Part shown: one piece after another, positions 1 through 7,628 of the stretch
Layout: each line of letters opens with the position of its first letter
Numbering within the stretch: position 1 is the stretch's first letter
Source of the DNA: Bacteroidales bacterium
Lineage (GTDB): Bacteria > Bacteroidota > Bacteroidia > Bacteroidales > Muribaculaceae
Reading direction: 5' to 3'
DNA: 17,680 nucleotides
Assembly: GCA_900770215.1 (NCBI GenBank)
Contig: CAAGJW010000079.1
Coordinates: 1 to 17,680 of the forward strand
Position numbers and translations under genes: made by a program
Notes under the pieces: generated by a model
The model's database searches: none
What the model saw: only the letters and a program-made list of their open reading frames with translations
Told to the model about the DNA's origin: nothing

Positions 1-72
1 GCCTTCTTCATAGTGAAGGCGGATGACCTCGTTGAAATAAAGCCTCTGCTTTTCTGTGTGTAATTGATACAT
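1..72 (-). CDS. partial 5' end of a gene, possibly a helix-turn-helix/transposase-type protein
   Basis: An open frame reads leftward from an ATG at 72-70 and leaves the window after 24 codons. The visible peptide begins MYQLHTEKQRLYFNEVIRLH and ends YEEG. It is charged and looks helical, like the start of small helix-turn-helix proteins associated with transposases in Bacteroidales. That resemblance is from memory of the family style and is weak. A 7-bp perfect hairpin lies three bases upstream of the ATG. No canonical promoter was found. It could equally be a chance open frame, since only 72 bases are visible. Confidence 0.4.
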   Translation of the reverse strand, partial: MYQLHTEKQRLYFNEVIRLHYEEG

Positions 73-74
73 CT

Positions 75-102
75 TTGACTCTGTTTATGAGTCAACTTTT
101 TT
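75..102 (+). terminator. short hairpin followed by a T-run
   Basis: TTGACTC (75-81) and GAGTCAA (89-95) form a perfect 7-bp stem with a 7-nt loop, followed by C and six Ts (97-102). On the plus strand this has the form of an intrinsic terminator. On the minus strand it sits in the leader just upstream of the ATG of the partial gene. It could protect that gene from, or cut off, rightward read-through. The stem is only 7 bp and not GC-rich, so efficiency is uncertain. Confidence 0.4.
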
Positions 103-435
103 CAGGCAAAGACATACTTGTTTTGACGTGGCAACGTGGAGGAAATATGTTGTCTTCTGCTGCATTCAGGCCTTTCGAGCAAGCCCTAATCAACAATTTG
201 CTATCGGCGAATATAATTTGACAAAGAATGAATTATATACAGACAATTTTTATCGATATTTTGCATTATTTAGTTTAAGGCTTTACTGGGTGAGTGCGTT
301 TGTTTAAAAAGTTGTTGCTCCTTTGTGGCTCAACCAGGCAACTTTATCGGCAGTAATTTTTATGCTTTTTTCATTCTCAGCTAGTAGATAAAAAACAAAA
401 AATGCAAAAAATCGATAAAATAAAAATAAAATTTT
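103..435. other. A/T-rich intergenic region upstream of the LRR gene
   Basis: No gene is supported here. The stretch gets steadily richer in A and T towards the LRR start, and its last 50 bases are almost entirely A/T. I looked for the Bacteroidetes promoter pattern (TTTG, about 20 nt, TAnnTTTG) and found only near matches, such as TATTTTG at 257-263 without a matching -33 element. The promoter of the downstream gene is probably here but I cannot place it. Confidence 0.5.
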
Positions 436-3400
436 ATGAGAACTACATTACACAGAATTACATTCACGGCGATAGCCGTGTTGCTTGTAACGATGATATT
501 TATTCCACGTGAGATGCAAGCACAGAACAAGGAAGCTTATGTAGTTGTTGGTGATTCCACACTCACATTTTACTATGACGAATATAAAAGTCAGAGAGGT
601 TTCTATGGTGTTTATGGCATCAATCAAACAATAGATTCAGTAGAATACGTATATTTCCGTGCTTATGACGTTCCTGCTTGGGCAGGATATAAAATGGCTT
701 TGTCAAAGTATGAAGATCAACCTAATACAAACACTAAGATAGTTGTTTTTGATAACTCTTTTAAGGGTTATTACCCTAAAAAAACCGATTACTGGTTTCA
801 TTTTTGTACCAGCATTGACTCTGTTAGGGGCATAGAGAATCTTAATCTTGATAGTGTTTCCAGTATGGTAGGTATGTTTCAAGATTGCGAATCTCTCTCC
901 AAGTTCAACTTCTCAAATACCTACGTTCCGAAGCTTACCAGCGTTGTAGATATGTTCAAAGGATGTACATCTTTGGCCACGTCCGACATTTCGTTTTCTG
1001 GTGCGTTGAACTCAATCAATATGTCAAATATGTTCAATGGATGCACTTCCTTGGTTAAGGTAAACTTTTCGAGGTCTAAGAACATGAGCGTTACCGATAT
1101 GTCTAACTTGTTCTCTGGGTGCTCGTCACTGACTTCAATCGATGTTTCAGGCCTTAATACCACGAACGTTACCAACATGTCAGCCTTGTTCTCTGGGTGC
1201 TCGTCACTGACTTCAATCGATGTTTCAGGCCTTAATACCACGAACGTTACCGATATGTCTAACTTGTTCTCTGGGTGCTCGTCACTGACTTCAATCGATG
1301 TTTCAGGTTTCAATACTTCGAACGTTACCAACATGTCAGCCATGTTCTCAGGGTGCTCGTCACTGGCGTCAATCGATGTATCAGGTTTCAATACTTCGAA
1401 TGTTACCAACATGTCAGAAATGTTCTCTGATTGCTCGTCATTGTCTGCTCTTGACGTCACAAGTCTTAATACTAAAAAAGCATCTGACATGTCGGGCATG
1501 TTCTCTGGATGCTCGAAACTTTCCTCCCTGGACGTTTCAAAATTTTACGCTCCGCACGTCTCTTCCACAAGCGACATGTTCAGTGGTTGTACATCCTTGA
1601 CAACCATTGACCTTTCTAACCTAAATGCAGGGAATGGCAACTTAGTTTCCATAAACGGCATGTTCTCTGGCTGCAAAGCTTTGAGAACAGTTAAACTATC
1701 AAATTTATATTTTGCGGGAAAATCAGCTTATATGTTCGAGGGGTGCTCGTCACTTACTACCATAGATCTTTCTAATTTTTATGCGCCATCAATTAAAAGT
1801 TTGGGCCGTATGTTTGAAGAGTGCTCGTCTTTGACCACTCTTAATCTCTCAAATTTCTATGTTCCCAACGTAACTTCTACAGTTAATATGTTCAATGGTT
1901 GTCAATCATTGGATTCAATCAACCTTTCGAGTTTAAATACAGAGAAGGTGGAATTTATGTCTTCAATGTTCAAAGACTGCCAGAAGCTGATTAAACTCGA
2001 CCTTAGAAGCTTTAATACACAAAATGTGACTGCCATGGACAGTATGTTCAAAGATTGTCATAATCTTACAACCATATTTTGCAACGAGACATGGAATTGC
2101 ACAAGATCTACTTCAATGTTTGCCAATTGCAAAAAACTAAAAGGTGCTGTAGCATTTGATTCAACACAAACCGATGCTAAGATGGCCAATCCGAAAGTTG
2201 GTTATTTTACAATAAAAAATGATTCTCTACCAATCAATCAACCTGAAGCTTATGTTGTAAACACAGGGGATGCCCTTTATTTTTACTATGATTCAGACAG
2301 ATATTACAAATCCTTTAGTAGTTTTACTTATAATATTGATGATAAAGAAAAAGGAACGACTATTCCTGCTTGGATAGATTCAACTCTCTTTATTCCCTCC
2401 ACGATTAAAAGAGTTGTGATAGATCCTTCTTTTAGAGGTTATCGTCCATCTAGTACAAACAAATGGTTTTATAAATGCACAAATCTCGATACAATAGAGG
2501 GTATCACAAATCTAAATCTTCATAATGTGACCGATATGTCCGCTATGTTTCAAGGATGCGAAGCTCTAAAAAATTTGGATCTTTCGAGTTTTAACACCGA
2601 GAATGTGACAAAAATGGATTCTATGTTTTTGAATTGTAAATCTCTGAATTCAGTAGATATCTCAAGCTTTAATACAAAAAAAGTGACCGATATGTCCTCT
2701 GCGTTTCAAGGATGCGAAGCTCTAAAAAATTTGGATCTTTCGAGTTTTAACACCGAGAATGTGACAAAAATGGATTTTATGTTTTTGAATTGTAAATCTC
2801 TGAATTCAGTAGATATCTCAAGTTTTAATACAAAAAAGGTGACCGATATGTCCTCTATGTTCCAAGGGTGCCAAGCCCTAACAAAGTTGGATCTATCGAA
2901 ATTCGACACCCAAAATGTAACTAAAATGAGCAACACTTTCTCTCTTTGCAAATCATTGAAATCACTTGGCATCTCTAAATTCAACACTCAGAATGTGACC
3001 GATATGGATTCTATGTTCTACATGTGCCAATCCCTGCCTACACTTGATCTCTCAGAGTTCAACACGGAAAATGTTACCAGTATGTCATACATGTTTTGTT
3101 TATGCTCGTCTTTAGTTACTCTTGATGTGTCTAATTTCAATACAAAAAAAGTAACTGACATGTCAAACATGTTCGGTTTATGTGATAGTCTCACCACTAT
3201 TTATAGCAATGACACTTGGTATTGCGATAAATCTGAATCTATGTTCAATATGTGTAATAAGTTAAAGGGTGCCGTATCCTATAACTCGAGTAAAAATGAT
3301 GTCTCGATGGCTAACCCTAAGACAGGCTACTTTACCATGACAACAAACAAAATGGGAGATGTGAATGGTGACGGCATCATCAACTTGAGTGATGTTATTG

Positions 3401-4050
3401 GAATTGCCCGCTATGTGGTTGGCAATTCATTGGCACCTTTCAGTCCGATGGCTGCCGACATGAACGGCGATGGCAGTGTGACCATTGCCGATGGCGTGAG
3501 CCTAATTAATTATATTGCCAACGATTTTGAAAAGAGCAGCATCACACGCCGCGCCAAGGCCGAGGAGGCCACCGCGGTGGCCAGCCTCCTGGCTAACAGT
3601 GAGAAGCTCAATCTGTGCACTCAATATTGCGACCGTTATACGGCAGTTGAGTTCACCCTCAGCCTGCCCGTAGGCTACAACATTAGTCAAGCCACTTGCA
3701 TCGATAATGCTACTCACCAAATTCTTATCAACAAGATTGCCGAAGGAAAATATCGCGTGGTAGTATTCTCGTTCGACAATGACCCATTTATGAATGACGA
3801 TGTAGTGAGTGTCACATTCAATGGAGAAGCGCCTCTCAGTGCAATGGCAAGTGACATCATTTTTGTCACGCCCGACGGCCGTAGCGTGCATTGCTCCAAC
3901 ACGGTTGCCAGCACTGTGACCAGTGTAGACGGTGACAACGGTGTCAACAATCGCGACGTCCAGTGGTACGACCTTAACGGCCGCCGTTTGTCAGCACCAC
4001 TAAAGGGCAGCGTAAGCGTGAGCAAAGGCATCAAAATATTAAGGAAATGA
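436..4050 (+). CDS. BspA/DUF285-type leucine-rich repeat surface protein with dockerin-like domain and C-terminal sorting-type tail
   Basis: A secreted 1204-residue protein, presumably displayed on the cell surface. Residues 1-29 are a signal peptide (basic start, hydrophobic core, cleavage after MQA). The body is duplicated: a header with the pattern EAYVV...FYYD occurs near residues 33 and 604, and each is followed by an LRR array. The arrays span about 141-570 (about 17 units) and 698-950 (about 10 units). Most units are 26 residues of the form V-T-x-M-S-x-M-F-x-G-C-x-S-L-x-x-[IL]-D-[LV]-S-x-[FL]-N-T, typical of DUF285 repeats. Each array ends in a similar cap (GAV...MANPK.GYFT). Residues 973-1034 hold two dockerin-like calcium loops, DVNGDGIINLSD and DMNGDGSVTIAD. 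The end (WYDLNGRR...KGIKILRK) resembles a type IX secretion tail. The ligand is unknown; relatives include adhesins. It is first in a three-gene plus-strand cluster. Codon use turns GC-richer from about 3350 on. Confidence 0.88.
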   Translation: MRTTLHRITFTAIAVLLVTMIFIPREMQAQNKEAYVVVGDSTLTFYYDEYKSQRGFYGVYGINQTIDSVEYVYFRAYDVPAWAGYKMALSKYEDQPNTNTKIVVFDNSFKGYYPKKTDYWFHFCTSIDSVRGIENLNLDSVSSMVGMFQDCESLSKFNFSNTYVPKLTSVVDMFKGCTSLATSDISFSGALNSINMSNMFNGCTSLVKVNFSRSKNMSVTDMSNLFSGCSSLTSIDVSGLNTTNVTNMSALFSGCSSLTSIDVSGLNTTNVTDMSNLFSGCSSLTSIDVSGFNTSNVTNMSAMFSGCSSLASIDVSGFNTSNVTNMSEMFSDCSSLSALDVTSLNTKKASDMSGMFSGCSKLSSLDVSKFYAPHVSSTSDMFSGCTSLTTIDLSNLNAGNGNLVSINGMFSGCKALRTVKLSNLYFAGKSAYMFEGCSSLTTIDLSNFYAPSIKSLGRMFEECSSLTTLNLSNFYVPNVTSTVNMFNGCQSLDSINLSSLNTEKVEFMSSMFKDCQKLIKLDLRSFNTQNVTAMDSMFKDCHNLTTIFCNETWNCTRSTSMFANCKKLKGAVAFDSTQTDAKMANPKVGYFTIKNDSLPINQPEAYVVNTGDALYFYYDSDRYYKSFSSFTYNIDDKEKGTTIPAWIDSTLFIPSTIKRVVIDPSFRGYRPSSTNKWFYKCTNLDTIEGITNLNLHNVTDMSAMFQGCEALKNLDLSSFNTENVTKMDSMFLNCKSLNSVDISSFNTKKVTDMSSAFQGCEALKNLDLSSFNTENVTKMDFMFLNCKSLNSVDISSFNTKKVTDMSSMFQGCQALTKLDLSKFDTQNVTKMSNTFSLCKSLKSLGISKFNTQNVTDMDSMFYMCQSLPTLDLSEFNTENVTSMSYMFCLCSSLVTLDVSNFNTKKVTDMSNMFGLCDSLTTIYSNDTWYCDKSESMFNMCNKLKGAVSYNSSKNDVSMANPKTGYFTMTTNKMGDVNGDGIINLSDVIGIARYVVGNSLAPFSPMAADMNGDGSVTIADGVSLINYIANDFEKSSITRRAKAEEATAVASLLANSEKLNLCTQYCDRYTAVEFTLSLPVGYNISQATCIDNATHQILINKIAEGKYRVVVFSFDNDPFMNDDVVSVTFNGEAPLSAMASDIIFVTPDGRSVHCSNTVASTVTSVDGDNGVNNRDVQWYDLNGRRLSAPLKGSVSVSKGIKILRK
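1090..1479 (+). repeat. five tandem 78-bp repeats inside the LRR gene
   Basis: Units start at 1090, 1168, 1246, 1324 and 1402, an exact 78-bp period encoding 26 residues each. The first four are nearly identical in DNA, differing mainly at the codons after VT (gatatgtctaac or aacatgtcagcc) and in GLNTT versus GFNTS. The fifth has begun to diverge. Identity at silent positions indicates recent duplication or gene conversion rather than selection on the protein alone. Confidence 0.93.
2527..2838 (+). repeat. 156-bp direct tandem duplication inside the LRR gene
   Basis: Positions 2527-2682 and 2683-2838 are almost the same sequence. Each copy encodes two 26-residue LRR units, VTDMS...NTEN then VTKMD...NTKK. 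Only a few bases differ, including the codons that give SAMF versus SSAF and MDSMF versus MDFMF. A third, more diverged copy begins at 2839. Confidence 0.93.
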
Positions 4051-4053
4051 TCT

Positions 4054-4069
4054 CCCCCCCCCAAAAAAA
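4054..4069. repeat. C9-A7 homopolymer tract between two surface-protein genes
   Basis: Nine Cs (4054-4062) are followed directly by seven As (4063-4069), starting three bases after the stop codon of the LRR gene and 32 bases before the next start. Long C runs are prone to slippage. Here a length change would not alter either reading frame, so any effect would be on transcription or translation of the downstream gene. Confidence 0.85.
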
Positions 4070-4101
4070 TTATTGGCAGAGTTGAATATAAAATAATAAA
4101 G

Positions 4102-5634
4102 ATGATGAAAAAATATTTGATAAGTATAGTGTGTATGTTCATGGCTCTTGGAACTTTTGCCGAGAACTTGACAGTGAACGACACTAGTGTTGAGGGTGGA
4201 ACAAGTGTTGTGCTAAATATAGCATTAAACAACACAGGAACCAACTATGTGGGATTTCAATTCGACATCACGTTGCCCAACGGTTTAATGGTAGACAAGT
4301 CATCCAGCTCACTTGGAGAACGTGTGTCGAGCAGCGCAAGTTTCACAATAGGGAACAATGACAGCACTTGCCGCGTAGTGTGTGCAGATCTCGGTATGGG
4401 CACAATAAATGGTAAGAGTGGTACAATTTTTAAGCTTGCACTTATCGCCGACACTTCATTCGCTGGCGGCAAAGCTAGGTTCACTAATATCCAGCTGGTT
4501 GACAAGGACTCTAAAGTAACCACCCTCTATGATACAAGTTGCAAAATTGCTGCAAAGGCGCGGCATGCCTATGCCAAAGACAGTCTCTATGTTGATTCTG
4601 TGTTCATCAACTATGGTGACAGTGCAGTTAATCTTGAAATCAATCTTAAAAAAGAAACCAAAAACTTAACTTTGTTTGATTTCGCGCTCAAACTTCCGAA
4701 AGGCTTTTCAGTAAAATCTAATAGATTTGGCCGCCCCATGGCAACATTCAATCAAGAACGCTCATCGGCTGGAGACCACACAGTCACCTCGAATAAAGTA
4801 AGTGAAGGCTATTACAAATTTCTTGTATCATCTAATCAGCTTTCTGAAATCATAGGCGCAGACGGGTTGATTATGACCATACCTCTACTAATTGACAAAT
4901 CGGTCAGACCTGGTGCTTATACTGCAAATCTCGACGAGATCTGGCTTTCAAATATTGATGGGGAGTCTTTTCGGGGTCATGAATGCGAAATCAGCATCAT
5001 TAGTGTAGGCGATTCGCTCTACGTTGACTCTGTCCCTACTATTGCACGTCATGATGTTGTTGCAAATTTGCAAATTAAACTCAAGCTCCAATCGCCCAAT
5101 ATTACAGCTCTCGAGTTTGATGTTGACCTGCCTTCAGGATTCTCTTTGGAAATGAATTCATCAGGCAAACTTCTGGCAACATTCAATCAAGAACGATCTG
5201 TGGATGGTGACCACGTTGTAACTGCCAAACTGAAATCTGAAGGTCTGTATACGGTTTATGTCAGTTCTGGCTCTAGTTCTAATATCAAGGGGGAAGATGG
5301 ACTTGTCATGACCTTACCCTTGGCTGTGTCCTCAAAGGTAAAACCAGACACCTATAAAGGTAAATTAGAAAATTTCAGTGTCATCAATACTGGAGGAAAA
5401 AAATACAAGGGCTTAACATCATCATCATTTAGTATCGTGAGAGAGAATCCTATAATGGGTGATGTAAATGAGGATGGGTTAATCAATGCAGCCGATATTT
5501 CAACATTAAAGAACTTTGTTGTTGGTGCTACAATTGATGGACCTTTCGATCAAGATGCAGCCGACATGAATCAAGACGGATCAATATTGGGCGGAGATGT
5601 GGTACTACTTATCAAACTCTTGCTCAACGATTAG
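4102..5634 (+). CDS. secreted protein with cohesin-like beta modules and a C-terminal dockerin-like domain
   Basis: Exported 510-residue protein with no enzymatic motif. Residues 1-20 are a signal peptide (MMKKYLISIVCMFMALGTFA). Three similar beta-rich modules follow at about 21-150, 160-300 and 304-445. Modules 2 and 3 both open with DSLYVDSV and both contain ATFNQERS..GDH.VT. Each has the cohesin-like layout of an opening strand, a [FL]-[DE]-[FV]-x-[IVL]-x-[LI]-P core strand and a closing G..Y/A strand. Residues 452-510 form a dockerin-like pair of loops, DVNEDGLINAAD and DMNQDGSILGGD; the second has Leu at position 9. Unlike its neighbours it has no sorting tail after the dockerin. The start is the first ATG of a gatgatgaaa pair; starting one codon later is equally possible. 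It lies 51 bp after the LRR gene and is probably co-transcribed. Likely structural or scaffold; the cohesin assignment is by pattern only. Confidence 0.8.
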   Translation: MMKKYLISIVCMFMALGTFAENLTVNDTSVEGGTSVVLNIALNNTGTNYVGFQFDITLPNGLMVDKSSSSLGERVSSSASFTIGNNDSTCRVVCADLGMGTINGKSGTIFKLALIADTSFAGGKARFTNIQLVDKDSKVTTLYDTSCKIAAKARHAYAKDSLYVDSVFINYGDSAVNLEINLKKETKNLTLFDFALKLPKGFSVKSNRFGRPMATFNQERSSAGDHTVTSNKVSEGYYKFLVSSNQLSEIIGADGLIMTIPLLIDKSVRPGAYTANLDEIWLSNIDGESFRGHECEISIISVGDSLYVDSVPTIARHDVVANLQIKLKLQSPNITALEFDVDLPSGFSLEMNSSGKLLATFNQERSVDGDHVVTAKLKSEGLYTVYVSSGSSSNIKGEDGLVMTLPLAVSSKVKPDTYKGKLENFSVINTGGKKYKGLTSSSFSIVRENPIMGDVNEDGLINAADISTLKNFVVGATIDGPFDQDAADMNQDGSILGGDVVLLIKLLLND

Positions 5635-5677
5635 CATTAATAATTTCAAAATGTCAAATAAATACAAAACTATAAAA

Positions 5678-7096
5678 ATGAAACATTTTATTGCAAAACA
5701 AATTTTAATGTTTTGGGGATTTCTTGTGATTTTAGGCATAGGTTGTCCCCTGGAGTGTAACGCTACTGCTACAATTGCTGCTTATAATGCAGGAGATAGT
5801 TTGTGGATTAATCCAATCACTGCTAAGCCAGGTGATACAATTACAGCCCCTATCTATTTAAGCAATCATACAGATCTCAGTGTAGCTATATTTGGTATTT
5901 ACGCTCCTGAAGGAGGCATAAAATTTATTCCCTTAAAAGAAACAGCTAGTAAAAAGACATGGATTAGTAGCGTAGGTAGATCAAGCCAATATGCTGATGA
6001 TGGCGTCACCGTTGATTGGGCAATGACTCCAAGATCTATGAAAGATGCTGACGGCAATACAATTTTTGACGAGAATGGAGATTCCATTGTTAATACACTT
6101 AGTATTATAGGCACTAATGGATATAATGAAAATGTTTGGACTGTTGATACAACAGGTTCTCCTATCGCCAAAGTTAGGTTGATAATTCCCAAGAATATTT
6201 CATCGGGAAAATATGTGGGCGAAGTAAAGAATAATCGTCCAAATAAATATGGATCTAATCTCATTGATTTTGCTAATAAAAAAGGAGAGACGATATATAT
6301 AATAAACACCAAGTTTGCCATCAATGTAGTCGCTCCTGCTACCGATGCCTCTTTGACCGAAATCGTGGAGAACGGAAAGGACGGCACACTCTACAACATG
6401 ACTGGCGAAGTTACGTCGGTTTACAAAAACGGTAACGATATCTATTGTACCGACGGAACCAACTGGCTTGAGCTTCAAGGCGAGACTGGCAACATGATTG
6501 CAGGCAGCAAACTTGCCAATGTTCAGGGTACGCTTAGCGGCAAAGACACAAACCCAGTGCTCACACTTACCTCTTCCCCAACTGTTACAGAGCCCACCAC
6601 TCCATGGACATGGGATAATGTCAAGACCCTTGACCTAGTGAAGCACTACATCGGCGAACTCAATGTGGCAGGCAACTCCATCTACCGCGTAAAAGGCTAT
6701 TATACAGCCGACGCAACCCAGTTGCGTCAATATCCAAATGCCTTTTACCCTGGCCAGTATATTGACATAGATTGGTCTTATTACGATGGAACTAAGCCCA
6801 GTGAAGGTCAGCTTGTGAATACGATTTCCGTATTTAAACTCAAAGAGGCTTGGACTAAAGCTAGTAAAATAGCCAAGGCTGATAACGGAGCCCATACCAA
6901 TTACATCATTATGCCTTTCTCGGCTGAAATTTCCACGGTTACAGGCGTCGATAATATCGAAAATGCCAAGAACGTTACAAGTGTGAAATACTACAATTTA
7001 GCCGGCCAAGAGATCAACGCCGATTGCGAAGGAGCCAACGTGGTGGTGACCACCTACACCGACGGCAGCAAGCAGGTGGAGAAAACGTGGAAATAA
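5678..7096 (+). CDS. secreted protein with cohesin-like N-terminal module, OB-fold-like region and C-terminal sorting-type tail
   Basis: Exported 472-residue protein of unknown function. I take the ATG at 5678 because it places a signal peptide (MKHFIAKQILMFWGFLVILG, cleavage near CNA) at the very N-terminus; the open frame extends upstream to 5597, overlapping the previous gene, and an ATG at 5651 is a fallback. After the signal comes one cohesin-like beta module opening with GDSLWINPITAKPGDTI, similar to the modules of the preceding gene. From about nt 6340 there is a region with the G.V..VY.NG..IY..D pattern of OB-fold-like secreted domains (weak call). The end, YYNLAGQE...GANVVVTTYTDG, is a type IX secretion-like tail shared with the gene at 14983-16512. 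The first half is A/T-rich and the second half GC-richer, hinting at a modular origin. It is the last gene before the terminator at 7140-7186. Confidence 0.78.
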   Translation: MKHFIAKQILMFWGFLVILGIGCPLECNATATIAAYNAGDSLWINPITAKPGDTITAPIYLSNHTDLSVAIFGIYAPEGGIKFIPLKETASKKTWISSVGRSSQYADDGVTVDWAMTPRSMKDADGNTIFDENGDSIVNTLSIIGTNGYNENVWTVDTTGSPIAKVRLIIPKNISSGKYVGEVKNNRPNKYGSNLIDFANKKGETIYIINTKFAINVVAPATDASLTEIVENGKDGTLYNMTGEVTSVYKNGNDIYCTDGTNWLELQGETGNMIAGSKLANVQGTLSGKDTNPVLTLTSSPTVTEPTTPWTWDNVKTLDLVKHYIGELNVAGNSIYRVKGYYTADATQLRQYPNAFYPGQYIDIDWSYYDGTKPSEGQLVNTISVFKLKEAWTKASKIAKADNGAHTNYIIMPFSAEISTVTGVDNIENAKNVTSVKYYNLAGQEINADCEGANVVVTTYTDGSKQVEKTWK

Positions 7097-7139
7097 GGGC
7101 AGCGGCCACCTGCTGGCGGCTGACCATGCTATCATGACA

Positions 7140-7186
7140 TGACGGGAGATGGACCTCGCAACGGGGTTCATCTCCTTGTCATTTTT
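7140..7186 (+). terminator. intrinsic terminator of the three-gene surface cluster
   Basis: TGACG-GGAGATG (7140-7151) pairs with CATCTCC-TTGTCA (7169-7181): 7 bp, a G-T wobble, a bulge, then 4 bp. The loop is 17 nt, and five Ts follow at 7182-7186. It lies 44 bp after the stop codon of the third gene. Confidence 0.75.
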
Positions 7187-7322
7187 GCAGGCGGGTGCGT
7201 GTGGGGTGGAAATATTCATGGGGGTGATGGGGTGGTTTTTGAAAATATCTTTGTATTTTTGTGAAATGAAACAGGACTGATGTTGTGGAAAACGGTATTT
7301 GGTCGAAAGAGCGATATAAATT
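7187..7322. other. leader region upstream of the TamB-like remnant
   Basis: No gene is supported. The stretch contains TATCTTTG at 7246-7253, matching the Bacteroidetes -7 element, but there is no TTTG at the expected spacing upstream. It may be a leftover or weak promoter of the broken gene that follows. Confidence 0.35.
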
Positions 7323-7628
7323 TTGCAGGGATTGAAAGGAAATAAAACAGCCGGACGCATTATAAAGGCCTTGGGTGTTGTCGTGGCACTCATCGTGGTG
7401 CTGCCGTGGGCGCTCTATATCCCTGCCGTGCAGCGTGCGGCCAAGGACTATGCCTGCGACTATGCCAGCAAGAAAACCGGCATGCAGGTGACGATGGGTC
7501 GCGTGCTGCTCAAGTTCCCGCTCAACGTGAGCATGGATGGCGTGACGGTGCTCGACCAGGGTCGCGACAAGATGCATGCCCGAGTGGGCTATGCCCAGTT
7601 GCTCGACGGCAGGGTGAACACGGGCGAC
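7323..7628 (+). pseudogene. tamB: N-terminal fragment of a TamB-like (translocation/assembly module) gene
   Basis: About 100 residues resemble the start of the very long TamB/DUF490 proteins that link inner and outer membranes. There is one hydrophobic N-terminal anchor (ALGVVVALIVVLPWALYIP), then PAVQRAAKDYA, ASKKTGMQV and LKFPLNV, as in Bacteroidetes TamB N-termini. Full-length members exceed 1000 residues; here homology stops near LLDGRVNTGD, where the sequence runs into cupin-coding DNA in another frame. No ATG was found at the expected start; TTG at 7323 or 7332 is possible. I infer that a deletion removed the remainder of tamB. The TamB identity rests on pattern resemblance. An alternative is an assembly join. 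Confidence 0.6.

Noticed and set aside
1090..1479. Possible CRISPR-like array because of the regular repeats
   Set aside because: The 78-bp units are contiguous with no unique spacers and encode an in-frame LRR protein.
921..1499. Long minus-strand open frame antisense to the LRR repeats
   Set aside because: It mirrors the repeat periodicity of the plus-strand gene, has no signal or domain, and arises from the codon pattern of the repeats.
5597..5677. N-terminal extension of the third surface gene overlapping the previous gene
   Set aside because: It would put 27 polar residues before the signal peptide; the start at 5678 gives a normal signal sequence.
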